Both the position numbers and the translations under genes were made by a program. Below are positions 26,164 to 34,450 of a stretch of 64,000 nucleotides of DNA, one piece after another. This DNA is from Amycolatopsis sacchari (GTDB lineage Bacteria; Actinomycetota; Actinomycetes; Mycobacteriales; Pseudonocardiaceae): assembly GCF_900114035.1 (NCBI RefSeq), contig NZ_FORP01000016.1, positions 62,001 to 126,000 of the forward strand, read 5' to 3'. The number at the start of each line of letters is the position of its first letter. The stretch's first letter is position 1. A model generated the notes under the pieces. It ran no database searches. It saw only the letters and a program-made list of their open reading frames with translations, and had not been told where the DNA came from.

Positions 26164-26828
26164 TCGTGCTCGCCGCCCACGGCACCAGGGACCCGGCGGG
26201 GCCGCGCGTGATCACGCGGCTGGCGGCGCGGGTGTCTTCGGCGACGGGTGTGCCGGTTCGCGTGGCTTATGCCGACGTTCGGGAGCCCGACGTGACGACG
26301 GTTTTGCGTTCGGTGCGAGGTCCGGCCGTGGTGGTGCCCGCGTTCCTGGCTTCGGGGTACCACGTGCGCGTGGACATCCCGGCGCAGATCGAGGCCAGCG
26401 GGCACCCGGACGTCGTGCTGACCCCTGCGTTCGGGCCCGCGCCGGAGCTGGTTCTCGCGGTGCGTGACCGGCTCGTGTCGGCGGGGTACCGGCGCGGGGA
26501 CGCGGTGGTGCTGGCGGCGGCGGGGTCGAGCGATCCCCGGGCCCTGGCGGAGGTGCGGGCGGCGGCTCGGGCGCTTTCGTCCCTTTTGGACACCCGCGTA
26601 CGGATCGGGTACGCGGCGACGGCGAGCCCGTCGGTGGCGGAGGCGGTCGCGTCGTGCTCCGGGCGGGTGGCGGTCGCTTCGTGGCTGCTGGCGCCCGGGT
26701 TGTTCCAGCGGCGGCTCTCGGCGGCGGGGGCGGATGTGGTGGCCGAGCCGCTGGGCGTGCACGCGGGCGTGGTGGACCTGGTCGTGCGGCGGTACCGGCA
26801 GGCGGTGGCCCGGTCGGTGGCGGCGTGA
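26160..26828 (+). CDS. Sirohydrochlorin chelatase (CbiX/SirB-like)
   Basis: 222 residues. LAAHGTRDPAG has the CbiX-type metal-binding His, FLASGYHVRVDIP carries the second His, and there is a duplicated half with VLAAAGSSDPRAL. It inserts iron (or cobalt) into sirohydrochlorin; with nirB in the same operon, iron for siroheme is most likely. ATGA overlap with hemD. Last gene of the operon; no strong terminator follows. Confidence 0.85.
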   Translation: MIVLAAHGTRDPAGPRVITRLAARVSSATGVPVRVAYADVREPDVTTVLRSVRGPAVVVPAFLASGYHVRVDIPAQIEASGHPDVVLTPAFGPAPELVLAVRDRLVSAGYRRGDAVVLAAAGSSDPRALAEVRAAARALSSLLDTRVRIGYAATASPSVAEAVASCSGRVAVASWLLAPGLFQRRLSAAGADVVAEPLGVHAGVVDLVVRRYRQAVARSVAA

Positions 26829-26927
26829 GTTTCACAGCTGACTCGTAGGTTCCGCACACGGGTTTCCCAGGCGCCGGGATGAGAGTGGATCTCGTCAGCA
26901 ACCGGACTTCCGCGAAGAGGGGCCCCG

Positions 26928-27581
26928 ATGACGCACGACTCCGCGCAGCCGGACACCCGCGGCGGGCAGCCGCTTCCCGGACGGGGTGGGGTGGCGGCGT
27001 TCCCGGGGCAGCCCGGCTCGGCGCTTCCTGGACGGGGCGGTGGGGCGGCGCCTCCCGGACAGGGTGGGGCGGCCGCGACGGCGCTCTCGGGACAGGGCCG
27101 TGCGGCGGCGCTTCCCGGACAGCCCGCCATGGCGTCTCCCGGACAGGGCGGTGGGGCGTTCTCGGGACAGCCCGGCTCGGCGCCTCCCGGACGGGGTGGG
27201 GTGGCGGCGTTGCCGGGACAGGGCCGTGAGGCGGCGCTTCCCGGACAGCCCGGCTCGGCGCCTCCCGGACAGGGTGGGGCGGCCGCGACGACCGCAGCCC
27301 CCACGGCGGCGCCCGCCCCACCCGCCTACTCCTGGCCCGTGCCACCGAAACCCCCGAACCGGCTCTCGGCGGGCCTCGCGGCGATCCTCGCGGCGGCGGC
27401 GCTCGTCGTCGGCGGCAGCGTGGGTTTCGTGATCGGGCACACGACCGGTTCCGACTCCGGCACCGTGCCGGACACGAGCCAGTTCGGCCCCGGTGGGAGC
27501 GGCTACGGCCCCGGCGGGATGGGCGGTTTCCCGGGGCAGCAGGACGGTACCGACCAGGGCCAGTCCGGCGATTCGACCTGA
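26928..27581 (+). CDS. Hypothetical single-pass membrane protein with PGQ-GG repeats
   Basis: 217 residues. Residues ~12-125 consist of degenerate Gly/Pro/Ala/Gln repeats such as LPGQPGSAPPGQGG and PPGRGGVAALPGQG, repeated also at DNA level. A Pro-rich linker (PPAYSWPVPPKPPN) precedes one membrane helix (LAAILAAAALVVGGSVGFVIG, about 147-167), then a short acidic Gly-rich tail. No catalytic domain. ATG with gaggggcccc upstream. Resembles the disordered-tail plus one-helix architecture of septal or envelope proteins, but this is speculation. Confidence 0.6.
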   Translation: MTHDSAQPDTRGGQPLPGRGGVAAFPGQPGSALPGRGGGAAPPGQGGAAATALSGQGRAAALPGQPAMASPGQGGGAFSGQPGSAPPGRGGVAALPGQGREAALPGQPGSAPPGQGGAAATTAAPTAAPAPPAYSWPVPPKPPNRLSAGLAAILAAAALVVGGSVGFVIGHTTGSDSGTVPDTSQFGPGGSGYGPGGMGGFPGQQDGTDQGQSGDST

Positions 27582-27643
27582 TCCGCCACGGCGCCTGCCC
27601 GCGGATCCGGCTTCGGTGAGCCCTGAGCCCACCGTTCGCGAGG

Positions 27644-27680
27644 CTGACCGCTCGAGCCGCTCGGGGGCTCGGGCGGTCAG
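27644..27680. terminator. Bidirectional terminator between convergent genes
   Basis: CTGACCGCTCGAGCC (27644-27658) pairs with GGCTCGGGCGGTCAG (27666-27680) through 15 positions with one T-G wobble, around a 7-nt loop. It separates the repeat protein gene from the racemase-like gene. No T tract. Confidence 0.65.
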
Positions 27681-27683
27681 TCG

Positions 27684-28391
27684 TCACCGTCCCCAGCGCC
27701 GCGACTTCGGCAGCGGCTTCGGATAGCCCACGCGGCTCGTCCGCAGGCCCAGCGCCACCAGCGATTCCGCGAGCCGCACGGCCGCGGCGACGCCGTCGAT
27801 CACCGGGATTCCCAGCTCCGCGCTGATCCGCCGGTCCAGCCCGGTCATCCCGGCGCAGCCCAGCACCACCACCTCCGCACCCCGGTCCCGCACCCGCCGC
27901 GCCGCCGTCACCAGCGCCGACGCCGTGCGCACCTCGTCGGCGAGTTCCAGCACCCCGAGCCCCGAGCCCACGACGCCGACGCAGTGCGCGGCCACCCCGG
28001 CGCCGTGTAGGCTGTCCTCGATCAACCCGCACGTTCTGTCCAAAGTGGTCACCACGCCGTACCGCCGTCCAAGCAGGCACGCGAGGTGTGCCGCGGCTTC
28101 GGTGATGTCCACGACCGGCACGTCCAGCAACTCCCGCGCACCCTCGCGGCCGTGTTCCCCGAACCCGGCGAGTACGACCGCGTCGAACGTCTCCTCCGTG
28201 GTGCGCAACAGGTCCAGCACCGCGGCGGCGGAGAGGAAGCTGTCCAGCCACCCCTCCGCGGACTCCGGCCCCCACGCCGGCGTCAACGCGACGATCTCCG
28301 TGCCGGGGCTCGCCGCCGCGCGCGCCCCGGCCTCGATCTCCTTCGTCATCGCCTCGGTGGTGTTGCAGTTGGTCACCAGGATCCTCGTCAC
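27684..28391 (-). CDS. Asp/Glu/hydantoin racemase-family protein
   Basis: 235 residues. N-terminal NCNTTEAMT loop and C-terminal VVLGCAGMTGLD with the second catalytic Cys match the hydantoin/allantoin racemase family. The first catalytic Cys, normally in a CFGDPG motif, is replaced by Gly (LAGFGEHGREGAREL). It overlaps the NCS1 permease stop by 4 bp (GTGA), so substrate uptake and conversion are coupled. Likely acts on a hydantoin, allantoin or related ring compound, but a two-base racemase mechanism is doubtful with only one Cys. Confidence 0.78.
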   Translation of the reverse strand: MTRILVTNCNTTEAMTKEIEAGARAAASPGTEIVALTPAWGPESAEGWLDSFLSAAAVLDLLRTTEETFDAVVLAGFGEHGREGARELLDVPVVDITEAAAHLACLLGRRYGVVTTLDRTCGLIEDSLHGAGVAAHCVGVVGSGLGVLELADEVRTASALVTAARRVRDRGAEVVVLGCAGMTGLDRRISAELGIPVIDGVAAAVRLAESLVALGLRTSRVGYPKPLPKSRRWGR

Positions 28392-29803
28392 TTCCGCGAC
28401 ACCGCCCAGTACGCCAGCGCCGACACCGCGGTACCGATGAACCACGAGTACGGCGCCGCCGGTTCGAAGACGGGCACCAGCGCGATCACCGCGGTCAGCG
28501 CCGCCGTCGGCACGAACACCCCGAGCGCCCGCGGGTTGACCCCGCGCCGGTAGTGGTACGGCGATCCCGCGGCCGGGTCGAACAGCGCCGCCACGTCCAC
28601 CTTGCCGCGTTTGACCAGGTAGTAGTCGATGATCATGATCCCGAACAGCGGCCCGAGGAAAGCGCCGAGCCCGCCGAGGAAGTAGTTCACGACCGCGGGG
28701 GAGGAGTACAGCTTCCACGGCAGCACGCACAGCGCGAACACCGCGCTGATCATCCCGCCGGTCCGGAAGTTGATCCGCTTCGGCCAGATGTTGGCGAGGT
28801 CGTAGGCGGGAGAGACGAAGTTCGCGACGATGTTGACGCCCATCGTCGCCACGGCGAACGTCAGCGCGCCGACGATCAGCACCGGCGTGTTGTGCACCTT
28901 CGCCAGCAGCTCCGCGGGATCGGTGATGGCCTCGCCGAACACCTTCAGGCTGCCCGCCGTGACGATCACCGACAGCAGCGCGAACGCGGTCGAGTTGATC
29001 GGCAGGCCCCAGAAGTTGCCGCGCCGTACCGTCCTCTGGTCGGGCGTGAACCGAGAGAAGTCGCAGAAGTTGAGCATCAGCGTCCCGTAGGTCGCAAGGA
29101 TCAGCCCGGCCGCGCCGAACCACTGCCGCACCTGCTCACCGGTGGAAAGCGCTTTCGGGCTTTCCGTGAACGAGATGCTCCAGTTCCCCGCCGCCAGAAT
29201 CCACACCGCGAGCGCGATCATCACGACCCAGATCGCCGGCCCGCACCAGTCCTGGAACTTCCGCACCGACTCCATGCCGCGCGTCAGGATCAGCGCCTGC
29301 ACCGCCCACAGCGCGACGAAGCAGATCCAGCCGAGCGCGTGCAGACCGAGGAAGCCGTGCTCGGTAAGCGGTTTCAGCCCCGGGTCGATGGCCAGCACGA
29401 GCACCGTGATCGCGACCGAGGCGAGGTAGGTCTGGATGCCGTACCAGAAGATCGCGATGACGGCCCTGATCAGCGCGGGCAGGTTCGCCCCGGCGGTGCC
29501 GAAGCTGATCCGCGCGACGACGGGGAACGGCACGCCGGTGCGCTGCCCGACGCGGCCCATCAGGTTCATCCCGACGTAGATGATCACGAACCCGAACAGC
29601 AGGGCCGTGAACACCTGCCACGCCGACAGGCCGAGCACGAACAGCCCGGCCGCGAACGTGTAGTTGCCGAGGTTGTGCACGTCGGACATCCACAGCGCGA
29701 AGATGTCGTAGACCTTCCACTTCCGCTCCTTGGCGGGGGCGAGGTCCTCGTTGTAGAGGCGGGAGTCGGGCGGGGCTTCGGACGTGAGGTCGACGGCGGT
29801 CAC
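28388..29803 (-). CDS. NCS1-family nucleobase/hydantoin:cation symporter
   Basis: 471 residues with 12 predicted helices. NCS1 features: YNEDLAPAKERKWKVYDIFALWMSD cut by the start of helix 1 (W-M-S-D-V-H-N), GVPFPVVARISFGTAGANLPALIRA, and NFCDFSRF. GTG 29803 is selected because GGAGG ends 5 nt upstream; a longer frame would run through the operator. Imports allantoin, hydantoins, uracil, cytosine or related compounds. Repressible by the divergent GntR regulator through two tandem operators in the promoter. Confidence 0.85.
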   Translation of the reverse strand: MTAVDLTSEAPPDSRLYNEDLAPAKERKWKVYDIFALWMSDVHNLGNYTFAAGLFVLGLSAWQVFTALLFGFVIIYVGMNLMGRVGQRTGVPFPVVARISFGTAGANLPALIRAVIAIFWYGIQTYLASVAITVLVLAIDPGLKPLTEHGFLGLHALGWICFVALWAVQALILTRGMESVRKFQDWCGPAIWVVMIALAVWILAAGNWSISFTESPKALSTGEQVRQWFGAAGLILATYGTLMLNFCDFSRFTPDQRTVRRGNFWGLPINSTAFALLSVIVTAGSLKVFGEAITDPAELLAKVHNTPVLIVGALTFAVATMGVNIVANFVSPAYDLANIWPKRINFRTGGMISAVFALCVLPWKLYSSPAVVNYFLGGLGAFLGPLFGIMIIDYYLVKRGKVDVAALFDPAAGSPYHYRRGVNPRALGVFVPTAALTAVIALVPVFEPAAPYSWFIGTAVSALAYWAVSRK

Positions 29804-29818
29804 GAGCGCCTCCAGCGG

Positions 29819-29847
29819 TTTGGGATACCAAACTTTGGTATACCAAA
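29819..29847. promoter_or_regulatory. Double operator TTTGG(G/T)ATACCAAA
   Basis: TTTGGTATACCAAA at 29834-29847 is a perfect 14-bp palindrome. TTTGGGATACCAAA at 29819-29832 is the same with one change. The copies are 1 bp apart (15-bp centre spacing). They lie in the divergent promoter of the permease and GntR genes and fit the TGGTNNACCA-type sites of FadR-subfamily regulators. Confidence 0.75.
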
Positions 29848-29923
29848 GGTCGTACACTGGCGGCCGGGCGTCAAGGGAGAGGCGGGTTGCGTTCATGTTT
29901 CCGATCCGGACGGGTGGTCCGGC

Positions 29924-30574
29924 GTGACCGAAGCCGGCGTGAAGCCACTGGCCGCGGTACGGCAGCGGGTGGTCGACGAGCTGCGTGACCGGATCATCAC
30001 CGGGCGGCTGAAGCCCGGCGACCGGCTCGTGGAGCGCGACCTCGCCGAGGACCTCGGCGTGTCCCGCCTGCCGGTGCGCGAGGCGATCCGCGCGCTGGAG
30101 TCGGAGGGGTTCCTGGAAACCCCGTCACCACGCCGCGTCGTCGTGCGTCAACTGTCCAGAGTGGACGTCGAGGAGCTGTTCGACGTGCGGGAGGCGCTGG
30201 AGGTGCTGGCCGCCGGCCTGGCCGCCGAACGCGCGGGCGAAGCGGGGCGGGCCCGGCTGGAGGCGATACTGGACGAGGCCGCGGCGGCGACCCGGAGCGG
30301 GCAGGGCAGCCGGATCACCGAGGCGAACAACCGCTTCCACGACGAGATCCTCGCCGTCGCCGACCACCGGTTGCTGTCCACGCTCATGCAGCCGCTCGAA
30401 GGCCGCCTCGCGTGGCTGACCGGCCAGAACGAGCACTGGGAGGACCTGCTGGCCGAGCACCGCAGGCTGTACGAAGCCATCGCGTCGGGCGACGCGGAGC
30501 GAGCCAGAGCGTGCGCGCTGGAGCACGTGCGGGTCAACCGCGAGGTGACCCTTTCGCTGCTCTTCCCCGTCTGA
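29924..30574 (+). CDS. GntR/FadR-subfamily (FCD domain) transcriptional regulator
   Basis: 216 residues. N-terminal winged helix: RVVDELRDRIITGRLKPGD, ERDLAEDLGVSRLPVREAIR. C-terminal FCD domain with the metal/ligand residues in FHDEILAVADH, LLAEHRRLYEAI and ALEHVRVNRE (D..H..H pattern). GTG start; no strong Shine-Dalgarno. Divergent from the NCS1 permease/racemase pair and almost certainly its regulator, binding the double palindrome at 29819-29847. Confidence 0.88.
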   Translation: MTEAGVKPLAAVRQRVVDELRDRIITGRLKPGDRLVERDLAEDLGVSRLPVREAIRALESEGFLETPSPRRVVVRQLSRVDVEELFDVREALEVLAAGLAAERAGEAGRARLEAILDEAAAATRSGQGSRITEANNRFHDEILAVADHRLLSTLMQPLEGRLAWLTGQNEHWEDLLAEHRRLYEAIASGDAERARACALEHVRVNREVTLSLLFPV

Positions 30575-30662
30575 CCTACCGCAACAGGGGGAGGTCGCGA
30601 CATGTCCGCCCGTGACCGCCCCTCCTCCCGGTGACGAGTTCCGTCCACCGGAAGGAAGATCA

Positions 30663-31940
30663 GTGGTCGTTCAACAGTTGAAGCGCGCCGGGATGCTGAC
30701 CCTGGCCGCGTCCGCGGTGGCGGGCGGGCTGGTGTTCACCGGCGCGGGTACGGCGTCGGCCGCGCCGTTCGTCTGCACGGGCCAGGTTTTCCTGGCACAG
30801 GGGGTGAACAACAACACCCAGGGGCAGCTCTATTCGGGCACCTTCGGCGAGGGCAACATCACCTTCAGCCCGGTCGGTGCTCCGGCGCCGGGCAATTACA
30901 ACGCGATCGGTTACAACCCAGTCGACAACTACCTCTGGGGTATTCGCTTCGACAACGGCGGGCTGTGGCGCATCGATTCGGACGGCACGGCGACCGGTTT
31001 CGGCCCGCCGACCGGCCTGCCCGCTCCCGGTTCCACAGTAGGCGGCGTGACGGTCGCCGGGTACAACATCGGCGCGTTCGATGATGCGGGGCTCTTGTAC
31101 GTCGCGACTTCCGAAGCCCCCTACATCTGGGTCATCAACCCGGTGACGAACAGCGTCGTCCGGCGCATCGACCTCAGCGCCAACCCGAAGGTATCCGACT
31201 TCGTGTTCGCAGACGGGTACCTGTGGGGGACCTCGCAAGCCAATGGCTCCATCGTGCGGATCAACCCGAACACCGGCGCCGTCGAGAACTTCAACGCCGG
31301 TCTGCCCGTCGGGACCTACGGTGGCGCGTTCGCCTACGGCAACGGCGACCTCGGCATGTACAACAACAACGGCACGCTGTACCGGATCGAGGTGACCAAC
31401 CCGGCCTCCGCGAGTCCGACGTTCCGCGTGATCTCCACGCAGACCGGGCCCGCGTCGGGCGGGAACGACGCCACCTCCTGCGTCGCGCAGCCGACCGATC
31501 TCGGGATCATCAAGGATGGTCCTGAGCAGGTGAACAACGGCGAGACCGTCACCTACACGCTGACCGTGCTGAACAACGGTCCGGGCACGTCGACCGGTTA
31601 CACCGTGACGGACTCGATCCCGGCGGGCCTGACGAACGTGACCACCAGCTCGCCCGGCTGCTCGGTGGCGAACATGGTGCTGACCTGCACCGGCGGCACG
31701 CTGGGTGTCGGCGACAGCACGACGATCACCGTCTCCGGCACCGCCGACGGCACTGTCGAGACCCTGTACAACACGGCGAACGTGCGCGGTAACGAGGAGG
31801 ACCCGAACCCGGCCAACGACAACTCGAACACCGTGGTGACCCAGGTGGTGCCGATGTTCGCGGCGCCGATGGCGGCGGGGGCGTTCGCCCTCGCCGGTGG
31901 CGGTTTCGCGTTGCGCCGCCGCCGGCGTAGCGTCCGCTAG
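30663..31940 (+). CDS. Secreted cell-surface protein with DUF11 repeat and C-terminal anchor-like tail
   Basis: 425 residues. A signal peptide (KRAGMLTLAASAVAGG... cleaved near ASA-APF) is followed by a beta-propeller-like region of about 230 residues with repeats such as NYLWGIRFDNGGLWRID and GYLWGTSQANGSIVRIN. One DUF11 (Ig-like) domain comes next (TYTLTVLNNGPGTSTGYTV). A hydrophobic segment and RRRRR tail follow, recalling a sortase substrate without an LPXTG motif (VPMFAAPMA instead). GTG 30663 is chosen because GGAAGGAAG precedes it. Asn-rich and less GC-biased codons than neighbours. Function unknown; surface adhesion is possible. Confidence 0.75.
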   Translation: MVVQQLKRAGMLTLAASAVAGGLVFTGAGTASAAPFVCTGQVFLAQGVNNNTQGQLYSGTFGEGNITFSPVGAPAPGNYNAIGYNPVDNYLWGIRFDNGGLWRIDSDGTATGFGPPTGLPAPGSTVGGVTVAGYNIGAFDDAGLLYVATSEAPYIWVINPVTNSVVRRIDLSANPKVSDFVFADGYLWGTSQANGSIVRINPNTGAVENFNAGLPVGTYGGAFAYGNGDLGMYNNNGTLYRIEVTNPASASPTFRVISTQTGPASGGNDATSCVAQPTDLGIIKDGPEQVNNGETVTYTLTVLNNGPGTSTGYTVTDSIPAGLTNVTTSSPGCSVANMVLTCTGGTLGVGDSTTITVSGTADGTVETLYNTANVRGNEEDPNPANDNSNTVVTQVVPMFAAPMAAGAFALAGGGFALRRRRRSVR

Positions 31941-33052
31941 CTCCAGGTCAGGCGCAGGTCCGCGAACCCGCGGACCTGCGCCACCCTGGCGGCTTCCTCC
32001 TCGACGGCCTTCCGCGTGGCGGCGGGCAGCGGGGCGAACGGCGTGATCGTGAAGTCCAGCCGCTTGCGGCCGCTGCCCTTGGTGCGCCACGTCCCCGCGA
32101 TCTCGCCGTCCGCGAGGAGCGCGCCCGGGTTGCCGAGGATCTTCCACACTTCCTTCTGCCGCGCCTTGTCCGGCACGAGCGTCGCCCGGTCACGGGACTG
32201 GAGGAACGGGTCCCACGGCGGCAGGAGCCGCACCACCGCGGGTTCGGGCGGGTCGGCCAGCAGGTCGGCGTCGGCCGCCGCGATGAACGTCTTCCGCCCC
32301 TCGAACCGGACCTCCACCAGGTCCCCGGGCCACATCCGCTTCTTCACCAGCGTCGCCGTGGTCCCGACGAACCCGGCAGCGTCAGCCGCGGTCGCCGGGC
32401 CGTGCAGGCGCAGGTAGTTCGCGACGACGCCGGCCGCCGCGGCGGCATCCGGTTCCGTGCGCGGGCGGTACTCGAAGGGCGCGAGCACCGCCGGGAACAC
32501 GCCCGCCTCCAGCCCCACCCCGCCGTGGATCGCGGCCAGGCGCATGACCTGCTCCAGGATGTGCGTGGTCCCGCAGCCGCGGCACGGGTACGACAGCCCG
32601 GGTGCCACGAGCTTGGTGACCTCGGTGCTCACCGCGCCCTTGCTCATCGGCCGGTCCACCACCCGCCGCATCGCACGGGCGGCCTCGAACAGCCCGTCCG
32701 TCGCGGACCTGCCCGCCGCCTCGACCTGCCGCCGCTGCCAGCCCATGCGGGCCATCGCGTCGGCCTCCTCCAGCGGTACGAGCGAAGCCGCGACCGTCGG
32801 CAGTTCGTCGGCCCGGTGGAAGTGCGGCGCACCGCGGTGTGTCCAGGCGAGGGCGAACCGGTCATCGTCCACAAGGGACTCTTCGGTGAGCTCGCCGTCG
32901 AGCCGCGCGGCCAGTGCGATCGCGGCCGTGTCCCGCTGCGTGCTCTGCACGCCGAGGTCGAACACGGCCAGGCGGTCGGCTTCGGCCTCCGTGCGGTGCA
33001 GGCCCTGCGCGGCGATCCGGTAGGCGAGCACCTGCTCCCGGTCGACGATCAC
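31937..33052 (-). CDS. Winged-helix DNA-binding protein (HTH_42/YcaQ-like)
   Basis: 371 residues in the crosslink-repair glycosylase-like family (HTH_42, formerly DUF1006). It begins with REQVLAYRIAAQGLHR and contains LPTVAASLVPLEEADAMARMGW, CRGCGTTHILEQVM, ANYLRLHGPATAADAAGFVG and LLPPWDPFLQSRDRATLVP. Family members (YcaQ, AlkX) excise bulky DNA adducts using a QXQ or similar motif; I do not see a clear QXQ here, so activity is uncertain. GTG start overlaps the stop of the DUF3224 gene. Confidence 0.75.
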   Translation of the reverse strand: MIVDREQVLAYRIAAQGLHRTEAEADRLAVFDLGVQSTQRDTAAIALAARLDGELTEESLVDDDRFALAWTHRGAPHFHRADELPTVAASLVPLEEADAMARMGWQRRQVEAAGRSATDGLFEAARAMRRVVDRPMSKGAVSTEVTKLVAPGLSYPCRGCGTTHILEQVMRLAAIHGGVGLEAGVFPAVLAPFEYRPRTEPDAAAAAGVVANYLRLHGPATAADAAGFVGTTATLVKKRMWPGDLVEVRFEGRKTFIAAADADLLADPPEPAVVRLLPPWDPFLQSRDRATLVPDKARQKEVWKILGNPGALLADGEIAGTWRTKGSGRKRLDFTITPFAPLPAATRKAVEEEAARVAQVRGFADLRLTWS

Positions 33053-33423
33053 AGCTGGTAGGCGAAGGTGTAGGACATCGTCTCGCTCGCTCCCTCGATC
33101 GTCCCGACGCCGCTCAGGCCCGTCAGTTCGCCGGTGCCGGAACCCGGCACGACCGTGAACGTCCCGCGGACACCGTGTGCCGAATAACCTACCTCGTGCC
33201 GGATGACGAAACTGCCCTTCCGGCCGTCGACGCTGCCGGTGATCCGCTCGAAGCCCGGCGCGGGGCCCTCGCCCGGGTAGTACAGCAGGTAGTCGCACAC
33301 CGAGCTGCCCTCGATGAGCCCCTGGTAGTCGAACGTGCAGTGCGCGTGGGCGAAGCGCGGGCCGTCCTCGGGGCCGTCGACGATCTTCTCGTCCCAGGTC
33401 TTCATGGTGAACGTGTTGGTCAT
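33049..33423 (-). CDS. DUF3224 domain protein
   Basis: 124 residues with the DUF3224 allene-oxide-cyclase-like beta-barrel pattern: FTMKTWDEKIVDG near the start, GSSVCDYLLYYPG, GSFVIRHEVGYSAHGVRGTFTVVPGSGTGEL (part of the barrel) and GTIEGASETMSYTF. Probably a small-molecule or oxidative-stress related protein; no catalytic residues known. ATG start. It is divergent from the WYL regulator, which likely controls it together with the downstream HTH_42 gene. Confidence 0.82.
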   Translation of the reverse strand: MTNTFTMKTWDEKIVDGPEDGPRFAHAHCTFDYQGLIEGSSVCDYLLYYPGEGPAPGFERITGSVDGRKGSFVIRHEVGYSAHGVRGTFTVVPGSGTGELTGLSGVGTIEGASETMSYTFAYQL

Positions 33424-33445
33424 GAGCACAGCTTCGCGCTCATAC

Positions 33446-33462
33446 CTGACATCTTCTGTCAG
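33446..33462. promoter_or_regulatory. Inverted repeat CTGACA-N5-TGTCAG
   Basis: A perfect 6-bp inverted repeat with a TCTTC spacer in the 61-bp divergent gap between the DUF3224 gene and the WYL regulator gene. Likely operator for the regulator. Confidence 0.6.
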
Positions 33463-33484
33463 TCTTTCCGCGAGAATGGGAACC

Positions 33485-34450
33485 ATGCGGGCGAGCAGGT
33501 TGCTGTCGGTGCTGCTGCTGTTGCAGAACCGCGGCCGGATGACGGCCGAGGAACTGGCGGCGGAGCTGGAGGTCTCGGTGCGCACGGTGTACCGGGACGT
33601 CGAGGCGTTGTCGGCCGCCGGGGTGCCGGTGTACGCGGACCGGGGGCGGACGGGCGGGTACCAGCTGGTCGACGGGTACCGCACGCGGCTGACGGGCCTG
33701 ACGGAGGAAGAGGCGCAATCGCTTTCGCTGGCCGGACTGCCCGGCGCCGCCGCGGAACTCGGCCTGGGCACGGTGCTCGCCGCGGCGCAGCTGAAGCTGT
33801 ACGCCGCGCTGCCGCGGGAGCTGCGGGAGCGGGCCGGGCAGGTCGCGGAGCGGTTCCTGCTCGACGTGCCCGGGTGGTTCCGCGGCATCGAAAGCCTGCC
33901 GCAGCTCGCCGAGATCGCGCGGGCGGTGTGGGAGGGGCGGCGGATCAGCACGCGGTACCGGCGCTGGGACCGCACCGAGGTGGACCGCGTGCTGGAACCG
34001 CTCGGGCTCGTGCTGAAGGCGGGCAACTGGTACCTCGCGGCGCGGTCCGGGGACAGCGTCCGCACGTACCGGGTCTCGCGCATCGCCGATCCGGTGGTGG
34101 GGGAGCGGTTCGAGCGACCGTCCGATTTCGACCTCGCGGCGTACTGGCGCGAGTGGGGTGAGCAGTTCGAAAAGCGGCTGTACCCGAGGAAGGCAGTGGT
34201 GCGGCTGTCGCGACTGGGGCAGGACCTCGTACCTTTCTACCTGGGAGCCGTCGGTGCGCGCGCGTTGCGCGAGTGCCGGGACGAACCGGACGAGGACGGG
34301 TGGTTGCGAGTGGAGTTGCCGGTGGAACCGGGTGCTCCGGCGCTCGGCGAGTTGTTGCGCTTCGGGCCGGAGTTGCAGGTGCTCGAACCCGCCGACCTCA
34401 GAGCCGAGGTCGTCGCCGCGATCGAGCGGATGGCGGTGAACTATGGGTGA
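33485..34450 (+). CDS. YafY-type HTH and WYL domain transcriptional regulator
   Basis: 321 residues. N-terminal DeoR-like HTH (RLLSVLLLLQNRGRMTAEEL, VSVRTVYRDVEALSAAGVPV), then a WYL domain (ISTRYRRWDRTEVDRVLEP, LVLKAGNWYLAAR, containing the W-Y-L triad) and a WCX-like C-terminal extension (AVVRLSRLGQD). Binds nucleic acid or small ligands; regulates the divergent DUF3224/HTH_42 genes via the CTGACA repeat. It overlaps a second HemD gene by 8 bp, an unusual pairing. Confidence 0.88.
   Translation: MRASRLLSVLLLLQNRGRMTAEELAAELEVSVRTVYRDVEALSAAGVPVYADRGRTGGYQLVDGYRTRLTGLTEEEAQSLSLAGLPGAAAELGLGTVLAAAQLKLYAALPRELRERAGQVAERFLLDVPGWFRGIESLPQLAEIARAVWEGRRISTRYRRWDRTEVDRVLEPLGLVLKAGNWYLAARSGDSVRTYRVSRIADPVVGERFERPSDFDLAAYWREWGEQFEKRLYPRKAVVRLSRLGQDLVPFYLGAVGARALRECRDEPDEDGWLRVELPVEPGAPALGELLRFGPELQVLEPADLRAEVVAAIERMAVNYG

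Noticed and set aside
29145-29156. GAAAGCGCTTTC as a LacI-type operator of the permease gene
   Set aside because: It lies deep inside the coding sequence, and the same motif recurs in unrelated genes without a LacI regulator nearby.
30663-31940. LPXTG sortase substrate
   Set aside because: The hydrophobic segment and Arg tail are present, but no LPXTG or close variant precedes them.
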